A stretch of 64,000 nt of DNA from Theristus sp. LFF4_11 (lineage: Eukaryota; Nematoda; Chromadorea; Monhysterida; Xyalidae), in contig JASANC010000996.1 of assembly GCA_030248135.1 (NCBI GenBank), forward strand, positions 1 to 64,000. Direction: 5' to 3'. The notes under the pieces were generated by a model. The model was given only the letters and a program-made list of their open reading frames with translations. It was not told where the DNA came from and searched no databases. Shown here one piece after another: positions 10,864-21,518 of this stretch (within the stretch, counting starts at the first letter, position 1; each line of letters begins with the position of its first letter). Made by a program: the position numbers and the translations under genes.

Positions 10864-11553
10864 TAGAATCAAAATGGTAAATATCATAATTTCATTACCG
10901 GTCAAACGGTGGGCTGTCTTACGTTATGCATTCACTCGCAGAAGTGACATCCTCATGCACGGGAACTGCCAAAAAGCAACAAATCAAGAATACCAATCAA
11001 TCAATAAATTGATACTGAAATGAAGAATGAACATCGAATAGTGCCACGAACCAGAGCCAGCTGTGCGTTATTTCGCTGACGTTTTCAAATGGTTGGAAAC
11101 ACACCGGAAGGATAACAACGTTCACCAATGTTTATCGATCAAATCAATCCGGCTCATTTATCGGACGAATCAAGCAACCAAATACAAATTCATTTGTTCA
11201 ACATTCGCAGAACGGACAATGAATCACGACACAAACACGAAATAAAAAAGTTTTTGTGATGTCAACCGCAACCAAACCACACCAAAAAACACCTCGTTGT
11301 AAAAAATGTGAACATCTGACGATTGTGCGTCAAAATCTTGTGTCAAAATTTGTGAAAACTCAAAACAGTGATTGAAATCACCAAAACCTAGGAACGCTTA
11401 ACAAACAAACAAAAACGGGAAAAAATCTACAACACTACATGTCTCTATAATTTCCAAATATCAGTCACTTAGCAATCACTGATTTGGAAACAAAACCTCC
11501 TTTTTGCCACAATTCAAATTCCAAAAAGTCCACTGTTTGTGCCGCGTCACCAC
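10864..11553. other. Spacer between the two zinc-finger genes
   Basis: No coding exon was recognised. The stretch lies downstream of the second zinc-finger gene and upstream of the first, so it should hold the promoter or trans-splice acceptor region of the first. I cannot identify specific sites. Confidence 0.4.
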
Positions 11554-12471
11554 TCACTCGGGAAAATTCAACGAAAACTCGACGTGCACCCGCTTCACAT
11601 GGTTCTCGAGGTTCTGCTTGACGCCGAAACGCGTCTCGCAGAACTGACACGCGAACGGCCGCTCGGAGTGGCGGTTCTTGACGTGCTGCACGAGGGTGCC
11701 CTTGTTCTTGGCGCTGTAGTCGCACTGTTCACAATGGAACGGTCGCGTGAGCGCCTCGGCCGCGTGCTTGTTCTTGTAGTGCTGGCGGAGGTACAGCGCG
11801 TTCGTGCACGTGTACGAGCACTCGGTGCACGAATGCGACGCGGCGCCATGCCGCTGCACGCGGTGTTTCGCGAGCGCCTTCTTGTCGCGGCACGTCGTCG
11901 CGCACACCGGACACACCTGCGGTCGACGCGCGCCGCTCTTGCGGCGTTGTGTCGGTGGTGGGATTTCGCCGTCGTCGTCAGTCGCTCCGACTCGGCCGGC
12001 CATTTCAGGCAACTTGAATTGATCGTCCGTCACATCCGAATCTTCGTCGTCGTCGTCGCCGCCTTCGGCGTCAGATGAGTTGAATTCCTCCTCGCCAATC
12101 GCCGGCCAATATTCCGCACCACCAGCGCCACTTGTTGTTGCTGTTGCTTGAGCGCTTGCGAAAACCGAATGGTCACCGCTTGTCGAGCAGTTGTCATTTT
12201 TTGACGAGCAATTTGATTCATCATTCGCTGTTCTTGAAGCGGGCTGTTGGTGGTCGTTGGTTGCAGAAGCGACTGACATGCTGTGTGGACGACGGTCGAT
12301 CGATGTTGTGCATCTTCCACCACTGTACGTCGCGCAGTGCTGGAGAATTTCGAACGAGTCCGTGTTGAGATGTTTCTTCTTTAGGTGCGTCAGGAAACAC
12401 GGAACACTGAGCAACACCTTCTGGCAATCGTGGCATTTGATCGCCGCGCAACATTGCTGTCGTCGACTCAT
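11554..12471 (-). CDS. C2H2 zinc-finger protein, paralogue of the neighbouring gene
   Basis: A single coding exon of 305 residues. Its ATG lies ten bases after a TTTTCAG acceptor, which suggests a 5'UTR intron or spliced-leader site. The N-terminus has a degenerate finger (CHDC ... HLKKKH, about residues 13-35), matching finger 1 of the gene at 8291-10199. A long Ser/Thr-rich then acidic linker (an Asp/Glu run near residues 140-155) is followed by four fingers near the C-terminus: CPVC, CTEC, CEQC and CQFC types with H-x3-5-H. Fingers 3-5 match fingers 4-6 of the paralogue closely (YLRQH..NKH, AKNKGTL.QHVKNRH). Probable nuclear DNA-binding regulator; specificity unknown. No element interrupts this copy. 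Confidence 0.85.
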   Translation of the reverse strand: MSRRQQCCAAIKCHDCQKVLLSVPCFLTHLKKKHLNTDSFEILQHCATYSGGRCTTSIDRRPHSMSVASATNDHQQPASRTANDESNCSSKNDNCSTSGDHSVFASAQATATTSGAGGAEYWPAIGEEEFNSSDAEGGDDDDEDSDVTDDQFKLPEMAGRVGATDDDGEIPPPTQRRKSGARRPQVCPVCATTCRDKKALAKHRVQRHGAASHSCTECSYTCTNALYLRQHYKNKHAAEALTRPFHCEQCDYSAKNKGTLVQHVKNRHSERPFACQFCETRFGVKQNLENHVKRVHVEFSLNFPE

Positions 12472-14537
12472 TCTGAGCGACCTGAAAAGAAACACAAAAA
12501 GGCGATTTGTTTGCGTTGTGCTGTGTTGTTGTTGTTTTTTTGAAACAAGCGAGAAAATGACAAAAATGACAAACAGTGGCCGAAAATTGCAAGAATTTTC
12601 CACTTGGAGATCGTTCACCACAAATGAACAAAGAAAGCTTTAATGTGAAAAGAAGTACGCGTTTTTCAACAACGGAAAAACAAAAAGAAAGTTTTCTTGT
12701 TGTCGTTAACGTTTGTCAAATAAACGTTGAACTTTGAACTTTGTTGAGCGCCCTTGAAAACATCAGTGAAAGGGGAAGCGAAGCAACATTGGCAGTCGTT
12801 TCGTTGGCGATGTTTCAGCTTTGCTGTCAGTCTGCTTCTCAAGCTCACTCAACGTTTGCGGGTTGCCCTTCTTTTCTAAAAACCGACAAGCTCGTTGTTG
12901 GACATTGCTAAAACGGACCTGATTCAAATCTTAATCCTAAAGCCTAATCCTAAGCCTATCGTAGTCCTAACCTAATCCTAACCTAAGCCAAGCCTTTTCA
13001 GGAAGTAAGATGTCAGAACAATTGCGTTTTGAACAAGTTCTTGTTGGGGCCGGAGCGTGTGCACGCGCGCTAGTGGATCATGAGCATAAGCATGCCGATG
13101 CCCGTGCGCGTGCGTTTTAAAAAAGAAGCGCCAGGACGTTTCCGTTGAGCATCAAAAATCCATTCCACTGGTACGGGTGCAGCGGCTGCACACGCACAGC
13201 ATCTTCTCATCTGTGGGGAAGTATCGGGAATCCATCTGTAAACCTTGTCGATGCGGAAAATGGACCAGAAAACAAACTAGAACAATGAAACTGATTCCAT
13301 TCAGCGTTGCATTATCAGTCTCTAATTCAATTCACCAATTTTTTTATTGTTCAAAAAATTGTGAGCTCTGTGTCTGGTCTGTCGGTCTGGCTGTCTGTTC
13401 ACTCTGCCATAGTGCAAGCAAAAAAATTGACAATGTGTTGTTCTGTTTTACGTGAGGCATACAAATAAATTTGATTGAATGATTTATGAAAATCGGCTAA
13501 AATCACTTTTCAGTGATATTTTCTTGTCTCTTGTGCCGTTCCGTTTGTTCAGTTCAGAGATCCTCCGATTTCCGTCTGCCATTGCTGTCTGTTTGGATTG
13601 TGCCATGAGTGAGTTTGGCTGCCACAAACTTTTGAATGACAGTACACAAAGTTTTGAAGAACCGATCGAATCCAGAATTTTTTCTTCGCTGTAGCCTCTG
13701 GTGCAACCACCAATCAGTGCCCGATTCGATTTTCATTTGTTTTTCAGGGCCAACTAATCAGGGCGCAATCAACCAACCAACCATTAAAACTTCTGTTTGT
13801 GGTTATCATGGTTTTCTTGTGCAACGTGCAAGTAATCACCGTGTCACTTGTTTGTTTTTCTGGGTCAACCAATCAGAGCGGCCTTTCGCCATTGGGAACA
13901 ACGGCCGAAAACACACGAATGGCGCCGATTCAGTTTCTTCACTACGTTCCTTTATTCAAGAAGTTGCAACAAGGAATTGCATTTTCTCTCTTTGATTGTA
14001 AAAGTGAACGAAAAACATGAATTTGGCTGCCACACCTTTTTAAAACGTCTATTTCTGTTTCTAAAGCGTGATTGCTTATAATTCACGCTCTGGTTTTCTT
14101 TTTGCTGTTTAGTACAAAATATTTCTTTCCCTATGTAGGCCAACCAAACAAAATGGATAAGAAACGTTCATGCCACATGCCTTGATGATGATGAGGAATT
14201 TTTACTTGGATTTTTGATGCACTAAAACTTTAAAATTACTGTCGGACGAACGATCGTGCTGTTGCTTCTTTGGTTCTGTTCTGTTGGATAAGCCGATTGC
14301 GCTAATGGTTTGGTTTGGTTCTTTTTGGCTGAACTTTTGCCGAATCAATCTTGATTTTTTTTGCATTTGACATTGACAGTTTACTCGAGTTTATTCCACG
14401 AGGTTTTTTGTTTTTTGTGTTTATTCTTTCTTTTTGCCCAGATTTCCTCGTCTGTTTGCTTGGTTGTATTGTTGTGTTGTGGCAAAACGAACGTCAGTTC
14501 TTCAGTTGGAAAAATGCGGTGAAAAGCCGAAAAGCAG
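12472..14537. other. Divergent intergenic region with telomere-like degenerate tract
   Basis: This region separates the minus-strand zinc-finger gene from the plus-strand ASB gene. No exon could be supported. At about 12931-12996 there is a C-rich tract of degenerate CCTAA units, including GCCTAA. Further on there are only short non-coding frames. Confidence 0.45.
12931..12996. repeat. Degenerate CCTAA/GCCTAA repeat tract
   Basis: About ten imperfect units of the form CCTAA, CCTAAT or GCCTAA follow each other. GCCTAA is the complement of the nematode telomere hexamer TTAGGC, but the units here are too irregular to call a true interstitial telomere. Confidence 0.45.
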
Positions 14538-17500
14538 ATGAACGCTGACGTGAACAATGGAACGGGCGCTGAAATTCACCAAGCGATTGAAAGCGGCGAC
14601 ATCAAGCAGCTCGATCGCTTGCTGAAGACTGGTGGTTTGTGTTTGTTACTTCAGAAATTCAGATCAGCATCAGGTTTACTTTTTGGTTTGCTTTTTCATT
14701 TCTTGACAAAGTTGTTAAATAAAATCTTGAATCTTGTTCTTGAAAACGTTGAATTCATGCAGTGAGAGAGCGAAACAATGGCGTTGGTTTTCCATGAAAT
14801 AATGCAAATTGCGAACGTACGCTTTCTTTTGACATACATATTGGGTTGTACGTAGATGCAAACACACTGTTCACGGAAACCGCGCAAAGTCACGCAGCAA
14901 GCAGCCTCAAAGAACCGTTTCCAACCGCAATTCCAGGTGGCACCAACGTGAACAAGTGCGATGCGAACGGTCTCACGGCGTTGCACGTCGCGTGCGGCTG
15001 CGGCAGTGCGTCCGTGGTGCGTCGGTTGCTTCAGTGCGGCGCTCGGGTGGACGTGCGCACGAAACGACACGTTTAGTGCGTCGGCGCAGTTTCATGTTGA
15101 TTTGATTTTACTGTATTTCAATTTTTTTCGAGCACATCTTCACTTCAACCACCAGCCAATAAACCGTCACCACGTAAGCAAGACAAGTATGTGTGTTATG
15201 TTCATGTTGAATTTTCTATTATGATTCGTTTTTGAACCAATGATTCGTTTGAAGTTCTGTGAAATGGGGCTATCAAAAAATAGTGCAAAAACGGAGGAAC
15301 AGGTTAGTGTGATGCCGATGTAGGGTTAGGGGCTTTGAAAAAAAAATTTTTTTTTATTTTTTTTTTGTTTTTTTTTTTAAATTTGGATTTTTTTTTTCAA
15401 ACTTAAAAAAAATTTGAAAAATTTTTCTTCTACTTTGCTCTGAAAATTCGATTTATGGCATAATTTTTTGAAAGTTCAAACCAAATTTTCTTCCCAACTT
15501 CTTTGTGTGCTTAGGTACATGTCATTATTTGGTCATTTTGACCGACGTACTCCATGTTTTTCGATTTGGATGACTTCTAGAGTCAATTTTTAGCGTTGAA
15601 ATGACTTAACTGAATTGAGATATCGTTTCAGAAATCGTTTTCTTGCAACTTAGAACATGTTTTTTCAGTCGGTAGGCCATGAGATGAACATGATATCTTG
15701 TTGATTGGCGTACGTTATAGGTCTACAATGGAGTTGTGCGATATATTGTTAAACAATTGGAGCGGGGATGTTGGTTAATACCACATCACACGACCGTTTT
15801 TCAGATACCCGATAACATGGCCACATGTTAAAACTTGCGTGCTGAGCTAAACTAACGTGTTAAACTTGCGTCTGTCAGTTGCCCGCAACGTGATCGCGAA
15901 ATCATGGTACGTGTTTTCGATACGATGATGTGAAGAGTGGGCTCTCGCCATGTGGCAGATAGCATAGCTGGTTGAACCTGAAAGTAAGTGTCTTGGGGGG
16001 GGGCGACCGGGTCGACAGGGGTTGCCGACTTAGCTACAGCAAACAGGAATTTTTGAACACAGTCAAATTTTGGTAATTTTCTAAAGAGGAACAACTAAGA
16101 ACGGTTCAATATTCAAGTACACGTCGAAAATTGTCCTGTTTTACTGTTGAAAATGCAACTTTCCCTCTATGAAATGGACATAATTTCAATAAAACACGAT
16201 TTTCGCTCTTATAGTTTTCCGGATCGTTCTGAAAATAGTCTAGATGAACTCAGCTCGACGAGACGCTTCGAACAAACCTAACTTGTAAAAAAAAAATTTT
16301 TTTTAAAAAAAATTTTTTTTTTTAATTTAAAAAAAATCCGGATTTTTTTCCCTAACCCTATGCCGATGCGTGATCAGTTCAGAACAGTGTCAAGCTAGTA
16401 AAAAAACTGTGTTTACGGGTTATAAAACCAGTTTTGCGTTTTTTCACCAATCCAATTCTCCGGAATGCAGTTTCCAAGTGGCCCCGTTGCACATTGCGGC
16501 CACGCGTGGCTTCCACGAGATCATGGTGCTGCTGTTAGACTGTGGCGCCAACGTGAACGTCACAAACTACAAGGAGCAAACGCCGTTGTTCGTCGCCATC
16601 GCGCATCGACAGTATCAGGTTGGCGGTTGGAAAAGGTTTCATGGAAAAAGTCGGTGTTTTGCCTGTTCTTATATGAGATGGGTCGTTCGTGGGGTTTGTT
16701 TTGGTTTTGCACAGCTTTAAACATCGCATAAGTTTTGCTGCGTTCATGTAGTCACCCCTACACCAGACCAAACCGAACCACCGGACTTGCGTACGTCGGT
16801 ACCTTCGGGTTTTTTGAATCCGATGGGAGCAGGAAACTAGAGAGGACTAGGAGAGGCCAAATTCGATAAGACGAGACTTGACAAGCTGTGCACCAAACTG
16901 CTCCCAACTGAATGCATTCTGATTTTCAGGCCGCCGAATTGTTGCTGGCTTTCGGAGCTGATCCGAACACGGTGTCACTTGAAGGTACAGTCGGTTGGTT
17001 CACAAGAGCACGTCATTGTTCAAACCAATTCAAAATTCCGCGTAATGGTGGTGTGCTGTGTGCTGTTGTGTTGTTTCTCCGTTTGCGGTACACGAGAAAA
17101 CTTTGTGTTGATGTACTGACATTTTGACCGACTGTCATGTTGAACTGAACAAGGGTCAATTGTTTGCTTTTTGAAACTTTTGCTGTATTGAACTGAACTT
17201 GGTTGGTGGATTCGTCAGTTTATCACACTAATCACACACATGCAGGACGCACCACAAAATGGATGAGAATCTATTTTTCTCCGGGAATATCAGGATAAAA
17301 ACTTCTCTCCTCCCAACTGCAGGCATTTCACCACTGAAAGAGGCTGTGCTCAATTGTGATCCTTGCAATCCGTCAATCATTGAACTGTTGCTGAGCAACG
17401 GCGCGAGTCCCAAATAGGGTTAGGGGCTTTGAAAAAAAAAATTTTTTTTTTATTTTTTTTTTCGTTTTTTTTTTAAAAAAAAATTTGGATTTTTTTTTTC

Positions 17501-20500
17501 AAACTTAAAAAAAAAATTTGAAAAATTTTTCTTCTACTTTGCTCTGAAAATTCGATTTATGGCATAATTTTTTGAAAGTTCAAACCAAATTTTCTTCCCA
17601 ACTTCTTTGTGTGCTTAGGTACATGTCATTATTTGGTCATTTTGACCGACGTACTCCATGTTTTTCGATTTGGATGACTTCTAGAGTCAATTTTTAGCGT
17701 TGAAATGACTTAACTGAATTGAAATATCGTTTCAGAAATCGTTTTCTTGCAACTTAGAACATGTTTTTTCAGTCGGTAGGCCATGAGATGAACATGATAT
17801 TTTGTTGATTGGCGTATGTTATAGGTCTACAATGGAGTTGTGCGATATATTGTTAAACAATTGGAGCGGAGATGTTGGTTAATACCACATCACACGACCG
17901 TTTTTCAGATACCCGATAACATGGCCACATGTTAAAACTTGCGTGCTGAGCTAAACTAACGTGTTAAACTTGCGTCTGTCAGTTGCCCGCAACGTGATCG
18001 CGAAATCATGGTACGTGTTTTCGATACGATGATTTGAAGAGTGGGCTCTCGCCATGTGGCAGATAGCATAGCTGGTTGAACCTGAAAGTAAGTGTCTTGG
18101 GGGGGGGGCGACCGGGTCGACAGGGGTTGCCGACTTAGCTACAGCAAACAGGAATTTTTGAACACAGTCAAATTTTGGTAATTTTCTAAAGAGGAACAAC
18201 TAAGAACGGTTCAATATTCAAGTACACGTCGAAAATTCTCCTGTTTTACTGTTGAAAATGCAACTTTCCCTCTATGAAATGGACATAATTTCAATAAAAC
18301 ACGATTTTCGCTCTTATAGTTTTCCGGATCGTTCTGAAAATAGTCTAGATGAACTCAGCTCGACGAGACGCTTCGAACAAACCTAACTTGTAAAAAAAAA
18401 TTTTTTTTTTTAAAAAAAAATTTTTTTTTTTAATTTAAAAAAAAAATCCGGATTTTTTTTTTTCCCCTAACCCTAGTCCCAAAGCAGATGAGAATCTCTT
18501 ACAGTGTGGTGAGTTTGAATGTGACTTGGAATGGTGCTTGAGATCCTAGCTGATCTGGATTTTTCGCTTTCAAAACTTTCCCGCTGGCCTTTGAAAAAAC
18601 GTGCTCACAGGCTTTTATTATCTTTCTTGTTGAACGTGTCGTGATACGCTAATGCACGCACAGATAGGAAAATGTTTCACGGCTGCGCAGCAATTTGAAA
18701 CCATCAAAACTAGAATTAATCGCTGACGGCAGATTGTTGCAAGAAATTGAAAACAAAACGAATCAAAAGCTTCCTTACAAAATAGAATTATTTTGATTCT
18801 TCTTCGGAGTACGTTCGTCCGTGAAACAGCGCGTTCAGTCTTTTAGCTGTGCGGCTTTTCCACACGTCATTCAACCTTGCTCACTCCCGTCGCACGCACC
18901 AATTGGATTGGCATGTTGATTTCCCAAAATCAACCCAAATATGTGTGGAATTCAACAATGAAACAAACAAAAATGGATGTTTCAATTTCCCAGCCCTTTG
19001 CCGCCACTCTTCGAAGCTTCTGTCCGTTTTGCTGGCCCATCGGGCGTGTCGTGCGTTGATAGATTCGAATTTCGTGCTTCATTTCGCCTGTTCGCAGTTG
19101 ATCGAAACACGGTTGATTCGGATGCTATGCGCCGCAGGTTGGTGGCATTTTGATTTTGAGAAGAACGGACATAAAAAACATACAAATGTAAAATGCTGAT
19201 TGACTAGCTGGACCATAATAATTGTATAGTCAATGAGTGCAATCCGTAAAAAAGTGCATCCATATCGGGGTGGTTTGTGGGTGTATGCAAAATATTCCGC
19301 GTCAAAGAACACCGCGAATTTGCTTTATGTAATGCAGTCGCTTCCATGGCCGATTGGTTCAGAGGGCATGCATTCTGAATGTCCTCGGTTCTACTCCCAC
19401 CGTGTGCAATGATGAGTGCTTGTGCCATCGACTATGCGTCTGAGCAGTGTGTCTTCTGGCCGCCAGCGCCTGAGCAAGGCACTGAACCCACTGGCTTGAT
19501 TCTGGCCGGACAACTGCAACGAGTGAAACCGTGGCACACGGCTGAGCACACGGGCAAAGGAACTAGCATATTACATGCACTGTTCAATGTGACAGAAAGC
19601 TAAGGCAACATAAAACTGCGGCCATGCCCTTGTCAACTGGCACAATAATGTTGCACAGTAACCAAACAAACACACAGACGCAGCTGCTGCATGTGTGTCA
19701 TTAGTTCAACAAAGAATGCAGTTCAACCGGGTTCTCTAAACGTGTCACCACCGACAATATCAATTCCCTATCACGTTTGTTCCAGGCGCGGACACAACTC
19801 TTCGCTCTGAAAATGGTGCGACACCGTTCCAAGCCGCCATCTTCAGTTTAGCCAATCCAAATCACTCCGTTCGCAATGAAGACGACGACGACGACGATTT
19901 GATCCACACCGAAGCGCGACCGCACCACCGCGTGTATCGTCGACTGTCGGAGATCGGTCAGATTCTGCAGAGTTTCGGCGGTTGCGGTGCGCCCATCGAA
20001 CGACTACTGCTGGAACACATTGACCAGTCCCACAGTCGCCATATCACTCCGACTGTGTGGTCGTCGCCACAGACGACCTACTTGCTACTAGCATTTGTGC
20101 TGGTACTTCATCTCGGTCTCCCGGTGCCGTCGTCATTGCAATCGGCGTTCTCGGAGCGGCTACGCGGCGTTGTGCACGGTTTACTGGCCAGTGTCCGCTG
20201 TCCCGAGCTGCCGGACGAGACGAGACGAGCGAACGTTGAGCAGTTGAAAGCGTCCTTGCAATTCGCGATCGTCACCGAGCTGCCACTTGGCGATTTGAGA
20301 GAATTTGTCAAAGGGGAACACGATAATTCGACGAAAATCAACCGCGAACCCCATCACTCGACAGAGACGCTCGCTTCTCGCCGGGAGCTGACGTGCATCG
20401 TGCAGCGATACGCGGCGCACTCTCGGAGCTTGAAACGTCTGGCGGTCTTGGCCATACGACGCTGCTTGTGCGACTGTGTGCAGAGGGACACGCAGAATTA

Positions 20501-20603
20501 TCCGCAACTTGGGCGAATGTTGTCGTTTCGTGACCGGCTGCACGGACTGCCGCTACCGGCGCCCGTGAAGTTGCTGGTTGACGGTGGTGGATGGGCGTTC
20601 TGA
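14538..20603 (+). CDS. Ankyrin-repeat and SOCS-box (ASB-like) protein
   Basis: Probable exons are 14538-14634, 14937-15070, 16471-16618, 16930-16984, 17323-17414 plus 18484-18508, and 19786-20603, about 455 residues. The N-terminal half has ankyrin repeats: NGLTALHVACGCG..VVRRLLQCGA, VAPLHIAATRGFHEIMVLLL, EQTPLFVAIAHRQ and NGATPFQAAIF. The C-terminal exon ends in a SOCS box (SLKRLAVLAIRRCL ... LPLPAPVKLLV). ASB proteins are substrate receptors of Cullin-5 E3 ubiquitin ligases, with Elongin B/C bound through the SOCS box. The ankyrins probably select substrate; none can be named. Two oddities: no canonical splice pair joins exons 2 and 3 in frame (ankyrin spacing suggests RTKRH joined to VAPLH), and exon 5 contains hAT-like copy 3, whose removal restores an open exon with a strong GTGAGT donor. 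Confidence 0.75.
15321..16360 (+). mobile_element. hAT-like non-autonomous element, copy 2 (1040 bp)
   Basis: Same family as the elements at 9130 and 17415. It has TAGGGTTAGGGG inverted ends, A/T-tract subterminal regions and a perfect 8-bp target-site duplication TGCCGATG (15313-15320 and 16361-16368). It lies in intron 2 of the ASB gene in the sense orientation. By eye it differs from copy 3 at roughly one to two percent of positions apart from homopolymer lengths, indicating recent spread. Confidence 0.9.
16745..16835 (+). repeat. Fragment of second SINE-like family
   Basis: The stretch with CGGTACCTTCGGG, TTTTTTGAATCCGATGGGAG matches the 3' part of the tRNA-headed repeat at 62150-62475 (TTTCGGGCTTTTCGAACCCGATGGGA). 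It lies in intron 3 of the ASB gene and lacks the tRNA-like head. Confidence 0.4.
17415..18475 (+). mobile_element. hAT-like non-autonomous element, copy 3 (1061 bp), in ASB exon 5
   Basis: Termini are TAGGGTTAGGGG and its inverse, flanked by the 8-bp duplication GTCCCAAA (17407-17414 and 18476-18483). The left flank is an open ankyrin-coding exon ending ...SNGASPK. The right flank continues in the same frame as ADENLLQC and reaches a GTGAGT donor in the phase required by exon 6. The element's orientation is sense to the gene. The first codon inside it is TAG. Confidence 0.9.
19340..19590 (+). repeat. tRNA-like SINE candidate in ASB intron 5
   Basis: An A-box-like TGGCCGATTGG and, about 35 bp later, a B-box-like GGTTCTACTCC are spaced as in a tRNA, followed by an unrelated body. 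A functional tRNA fold is not evident, and no second copy was found in the window. Low confidence. Confidence 0.35.
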
Positions 20604-21518
20604 AAGGAGTGGGGTGCAAGGAAGCACTTGCTCGGGGAAAAAGCTTTTGTTTGTTTGTTGCTCTCCGCACCGGTTCCAGAACCCAGAAGGTGCGAAACTC
20701 CAGTAGTTTTGGTGCAGGGGTGAATAATAGACGCTGGTGGTTCAATGAATGGCTTGAAAATTGTATTTGTTGAGTTGTGTTTTTGTGGTTGAATGGGGTG
20801 TGCGTTGTATGAAAGATTTTTTTTGAGATTTTGGTGAACGGTTTGATTGGAAAGCGTTGGTGTCTGATTTCGATAAAGGCGATTATTAACATTTTGATTT
20901 GTTCACCTTGTCGTTTGATAGTAAAAAGTTAAGCACAAAATCAGAACACTTTTTTGTTGTTGATGCAATCGAATATTAGATTGTTCAGTTTTTACTGTTG
21001 TTTATTGTAAATAGTTTTGTACACGTTTGGTGCTGTGCGGTTTTTTTGACATTTCGTTTTGGACTTTTTTGGTGCATAGGTTTGCTAGTCAAGTTTCACA
21101 AGTTTCTTTCAGATTTTTTTGCTTTCTTATCCCGGTTCAAGCTCTTATCGGGCGAGTTTTTTTTTGTTGTGTGAGTTATGTTTGAATAGATTTTATCATA
21201 AATTTTTATATTTACATGAACTTCATTTGCATAAAACATTAATTTTCGCCGTGGTGATGAAGAAATTTGCTTGTAAAAGTCGTGTAAATGACGAGTGGCT
21301 ATGAATTTTTAGCCAATACCTTTGTTTCAAAATTCTTCTGATATTGTGGTACATTTCATTTGACCACTCACGATTCCGTGGATCCGTGACGTTTGTTTTT
21401 CGAAATTAGCAACCATTCGCACTTTCAGGGGTTGAGTTGAAAAACTTGGAAGGAAGTTATTGCTCGGAAAGTTCTGTACGACACAAAAGAAACGTGAAAA
21501 CAACGAAAGAATCGAAAA
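20604..21518. other. 3' flank of ASB gene and spacer to Ly6-like gene
   Basis: T-rich DNA without recognisable exons; probably the 3'UTR of the ASB gene followed by the promoter region of the next gene. Confidence 0.4.

Noticed and set aside
15321..16360. TAGGGTTAGGGG ends as true interstitial telomeres
   Set aside because: The motif occurs only once per end, inverted, with 8-bp target-site duplications. It is a transposon terminus, not a telomere array.
15852..18199. Repeated 80-codon minus-strand frame inside hAT-like copies 2 and 3
   Set aside because: It is present only because the copies are nearly identical. It crosses the C-run, differs in frame between copies and has no transposase features.
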